From: an uncultured Helicobacteraceae bacterium
GTDB lineage: Bacteria; Campylobacterota; Campylobacteria; Campylobacterales; Sulfurimonadaceae
Reading direction: 5' to 3'
DNA length: 8,357 nt
Assembly (NCBI GenBank): GCA_903903705.1
Contig: CAIUZU010000186.1
Location: forward strand, 1 to 8,357
This document shows, piece by piece, positions 6,648-8,357 of the stretch. Numbering within the stretch: position 1 is the first letter of the stretch; every line of letters begins with the position of its first letter. The translations under genes were made by a program, and so were the position numbers. The notes beneath the pieces were generated by a model, which saw nothing but the letters and a program-made list of their open reading frames with translations, ran no database searches and was not told the DNA's origin.

Positions 6648-7450
6648 CGGCTCATCTCATAGCAAAGCCTCTCAATACTCAGAGCGACTCTATGTGAGGG
6701 TATATTTATGTAACTCTCATCGACGATTGTTATACGTCTGTTTTTACTTGCGTTAGTAGGAATTGAGTGCCATATGCTCAATGCTTTTTTCTCGTTTACA
6801 TGCGGATTTGAGGCACGTGAATGGAGTATGATAATCTGGTCGGGATTTAGTGCTATAACATTTTCATAACCAAGAACGGGTTGGTTAGTTTGGTTAGCAG
6901 TGTATGCGTTAGTGTTGTTGCATAAAGAGATGATGTCGTTAAAAAATATCTCGCCTCCGGCTATGTAGATGCCGCTTCTTAGATCTTCATGCAGTCCGTA
7001 AACAATCATCACTTTATGAGGGGTTTTACTCTTTGGAGCGTTTTTAATTGCATTATCTATTTCATCCGTGAGAGTTTTTGGATCTGCATGCAGTTCGGTT
7101 GCGAGTTTTGAAATGGAACTTTTTATATCTTCGATAGTTTGCAGTTTTAGCATTAATGTTTTTATGCCGAATCTTTTTAGTTGTTCCAATATCTCTTGAT
7201 TGAACTCCTGAGCGACAACCAAAGTAGGAGAAAGTGCTATGATTTTTTCTAGGTGCGGACTGGAGTAGCTTCCGATGATGGGTAGACTCTGTGCCTCTTT
7301 TGGGTAGAGCGAAAAATCACTTGTTGCCACAAGAGCATCTCCCTTTTTAAGGGCGTAAACTATCTCCGTGATGGATGGGCTAAGAGAGACAATCCTCTCT
7401 TTTGCCTCAAGAGTGAGTATAAAAAGCAGTGTTAAGAAAATAGTTTTCAT
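6644..7450 (-). CDS. BtuF-like periplasmic substrate-binding protein of the ABC importer
   Basis: 268 aa from ATG at 7450. MKTIFLTLLFILTLEA is a short Sec signal peptide, probably cut near Ala16. No lipobox cysteine is present, so this should be a soluble periplasmic protein. The mature part follows the Peri_BP_2/BtuF layout: RIVSLSPSITEIVYAL (19-34), SPHLEKIIALSPTLVVA (64-80), GYENVIALNPDQIII (194-208) and a C-terminal IPSHRVALSIERL (250-262) resembling the end of BtuF. It would take cargo from the outer-membrane receptor and deliver it to the permease. A GTG two codons upstream (7456) is in frame, but it overlaps the AAAGG ribosome site, so the ATG is preferred. It lies just behind the receptor stop and overlaps the ATPase gene by 4 nt. 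The resemblance favours cobalamin/corrinoid, but siderophore or heme binding proteins share the fold. Confidence 0.9.
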   Translation of the reverse strand: MKTIFLTLLFILTLEAKERIVSLSPSITEIVYALKKGDALVATSDFSLYPKEAQSLPIIGSYSSPHLEKIIALSPTLVVAQEFNQEILEQLKRFGIKTLMLKLQTIEDIKSSISKLATELHADPKTLTDEIDNAIKNAPKSKTPHKVMIVYGLHEDLRSGIYIAGGEIFFNDIISLCNNTNAYTANQTNQPVLGYENVIALNPDQIIILHSRASNPHVNEKKALSIWHSIPTNASKNRRITIVDESYINIPSHRVALSIERLCYEMSR

Positions 7451-7451
7451 A

Positions 7452-7460
7452 CTCACCTTT
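7452..7460 (-). promoter_or_regulatory. Ribosome binding site deciding the binding-protein start
   Basis: The minus strand reads AAAGGTGAG, then T, then ATG at 7450. AAAGG is 5 nt from this ATG but overlaps the alternative GTG at 7456. The ATG also gives a cleaner signal peptide beginning MKT. The site starts within the receptor stop region, so the two genes are probably coupled. Confidence 0.6.
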
Positions 7461-7462
7461 TT

Positions 7463-8357
7463 TTAAAATTTCAGTTTTAATCCTGCCATCGCAGTTGTCG
7501 TAAAATCTACCGGATAAATCGCATTGTCTTCTATCCATAAACCGTTCTTTTGGTTAAACAGATTGTTTATTTTAGCAAAAAGTTCCAAAGTATCTTTTGT
7601 GTAGGCAACCGATATATCGGTGGATGTGTAGGCATCTTGCTTTTGGGCAAAATTGTTCTCAAAATCATTCGCTGCATAAGCTTTAGAACGGTAGCTTTGA
7701 GTCAGTGCAAAGGCGATGCAAGAGGTCGGCAGATAACTTAGAGTCGCTTTTGCGTTATGGTTTGAGACACCCGGCAGGTTTTTGCCTGCATAGTTTTTGC
7801 CGTTTTGCATCTCCTCATCTATCTTAGCCTTGACATAGTTGTAGTTTAGAGCAAGGTTAAATATCTCGGAGATGATAAATTTGTCATAAACGTCAAAACC
7901 GTATTTATGTGACTTGTCTATGTTTGTATTTTTTGAGCTTATGTAAGAGGGATCCGTGTAGTAGTAGATCTCATCCTTTAGCTCAACATAAAAAAGCGAA
8001 GTTTTAAACTTGTTTTTTGAGGTGATATTGTTATATCCAAGGGTAAAACTGTCTGTTTTCATGGGATCTATGAAGCCGTTAAAACTCACATTCCCAAGCC
8101 AATCTTTGTTAAAAAATCTGTCGATATCTGGAGCTTGATACGCATGTGCATAGTTTAGAAAAACTGAGCTTTTTTTGTCTAAAGTGTAGTTATAGCCCAG
8201 TTCCGCCCCAAAGAGTGAATAGTCGTCTTTTAGATTATTAAGAGCATCATCGTATCTGTACTCCACCGCCTCAACTCTTGCTCCGGCTTTTATGGAGTGG
8301 TTGTCAAAGTTAAAATTGCTCATGAGAAATGATGCCAGATTTTCTTTTGAGGTATCG
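7463..8357 (-). CDS. TonB-dependent outer-membrane receptor, C-terminal part (5' end outside window)
   Basis: The last 297 codons of a ligand-gated outer-membrane porin are visible; the plug domain and TonB box lie beyond the right edge. The frame stays open through codons upstream of the first in-window ATG (8323), so that ATG is internal and not a start. The sequence alternates polar and hydrophobic residues as beta strands. It contains the family-typical barrel motif YAHAYQAPDIDRFF, a late LFAKINNLFNQKNG segment, and a C-terminal strand ending in Phe (GLKLKF), the usual BAM recognition end. It sits 6 nt or less before the binding-protein region and is the first visible gene of the uptake operon, so it should import the same cargo. 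BtuB, siderophore and heme receptors cannot be told apart from this part. Confidence 0.9.
   Translation of the reverse strand, partial: DTSKENLASFLMSNFNFDNHSIKAGARVEAVEYRYDDALNNLKDDYSLFGAELGYNYTLDKKSSVFLNYAHAYQAPDIDRFFNKDWLGNVSFNGFIDPMKTDSFTLGYNNITSKNKFKTSLFYVELKDEIYYYTDPSYISSKNTNIDKSHKYGFDVYDKFIISEIFNLALNYNYVKAKIDEEMQNGKNYAGKNLPGVSNHNAKATLSYLPTSCIAFALTQSYRSKAYAANDFENNFAQKQDAYTSTDISVAYTKDTLELFAKINNLFNQKNGLWIEDNAIYPVDFTTTAMAGLKLKF

Overview
The window reads like a low-GC Campylobacterota chromosome segment (Sulfurimonas or a close relative). This is inferred from the AT-rich codon use, the type IIG enzyme style, and a cobalamin/siderophore-type uptake operon joined to a YcaO gene. No rRNA or marker gene confirms the taxon. 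Every gene I can support lies on the minus strand, so transcription runs from high to low coordinates. Genes are packed tightly, with no intergenic gap above about 110 bases.

From 8357 down to 2926 there is one compact operon. In order it encodes the C-terminal part of a TonB-dependent outer-membrane receptor (5' end outside the window), a BtuF-like periplasmic binding protein, an ABC ATPase, a FecCD/BtuC-type permease, a full-length YcaO protein, and a small nine-cysteine protein. Neighbouring genes are 6 nt apart or overlap by 1 to 8 nt, which points to translational coupling. The receptor, binding protein, ATPase and permease together would carry a metal chelate (cobalamin/corrinoid, siderophore or heme) from the outer membrane to the cytoplasm. 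The unusual part is that a YcaO ATPase and a putative metal-binding Cys-rich protein are welded to the end of this uptake operon, with no room for a precursor peptide.

From 2884 to 2528 lies an ArsC-family reductase with intact catalytic residues. It sits 41 nt behind the operon and has no other ars genes around it.

From 2421 to the left edge lies a large type IIG (Eco57I-like) restriction-modification gene, 807 codons visible and open at the edge. It starts with TTG. It carries an N-terminal PD-(D/E)XK nuclease, an N6-adenine methylase (DPACGSGAF, NPPYVR) and the start of a TaqI-like specificity domain. Two things in it stand out. First, it contains three copies of a short hairpin repeat (a 55-bp inverted pair at 1723-1777 and a single copy at 1163-1185), all translated in frame as linker peptides. 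The stems differ among copies only by compensatory base-pair changes, which resembles REP/REPIN elements. Second, base composition drops sharply over the last 480 nt, where the DNA-recognition region begins, suggesting an exchanged specificity module.

I saw no tRNA, rRNA, CRISPR array, insertion sequence or convincing terminator.
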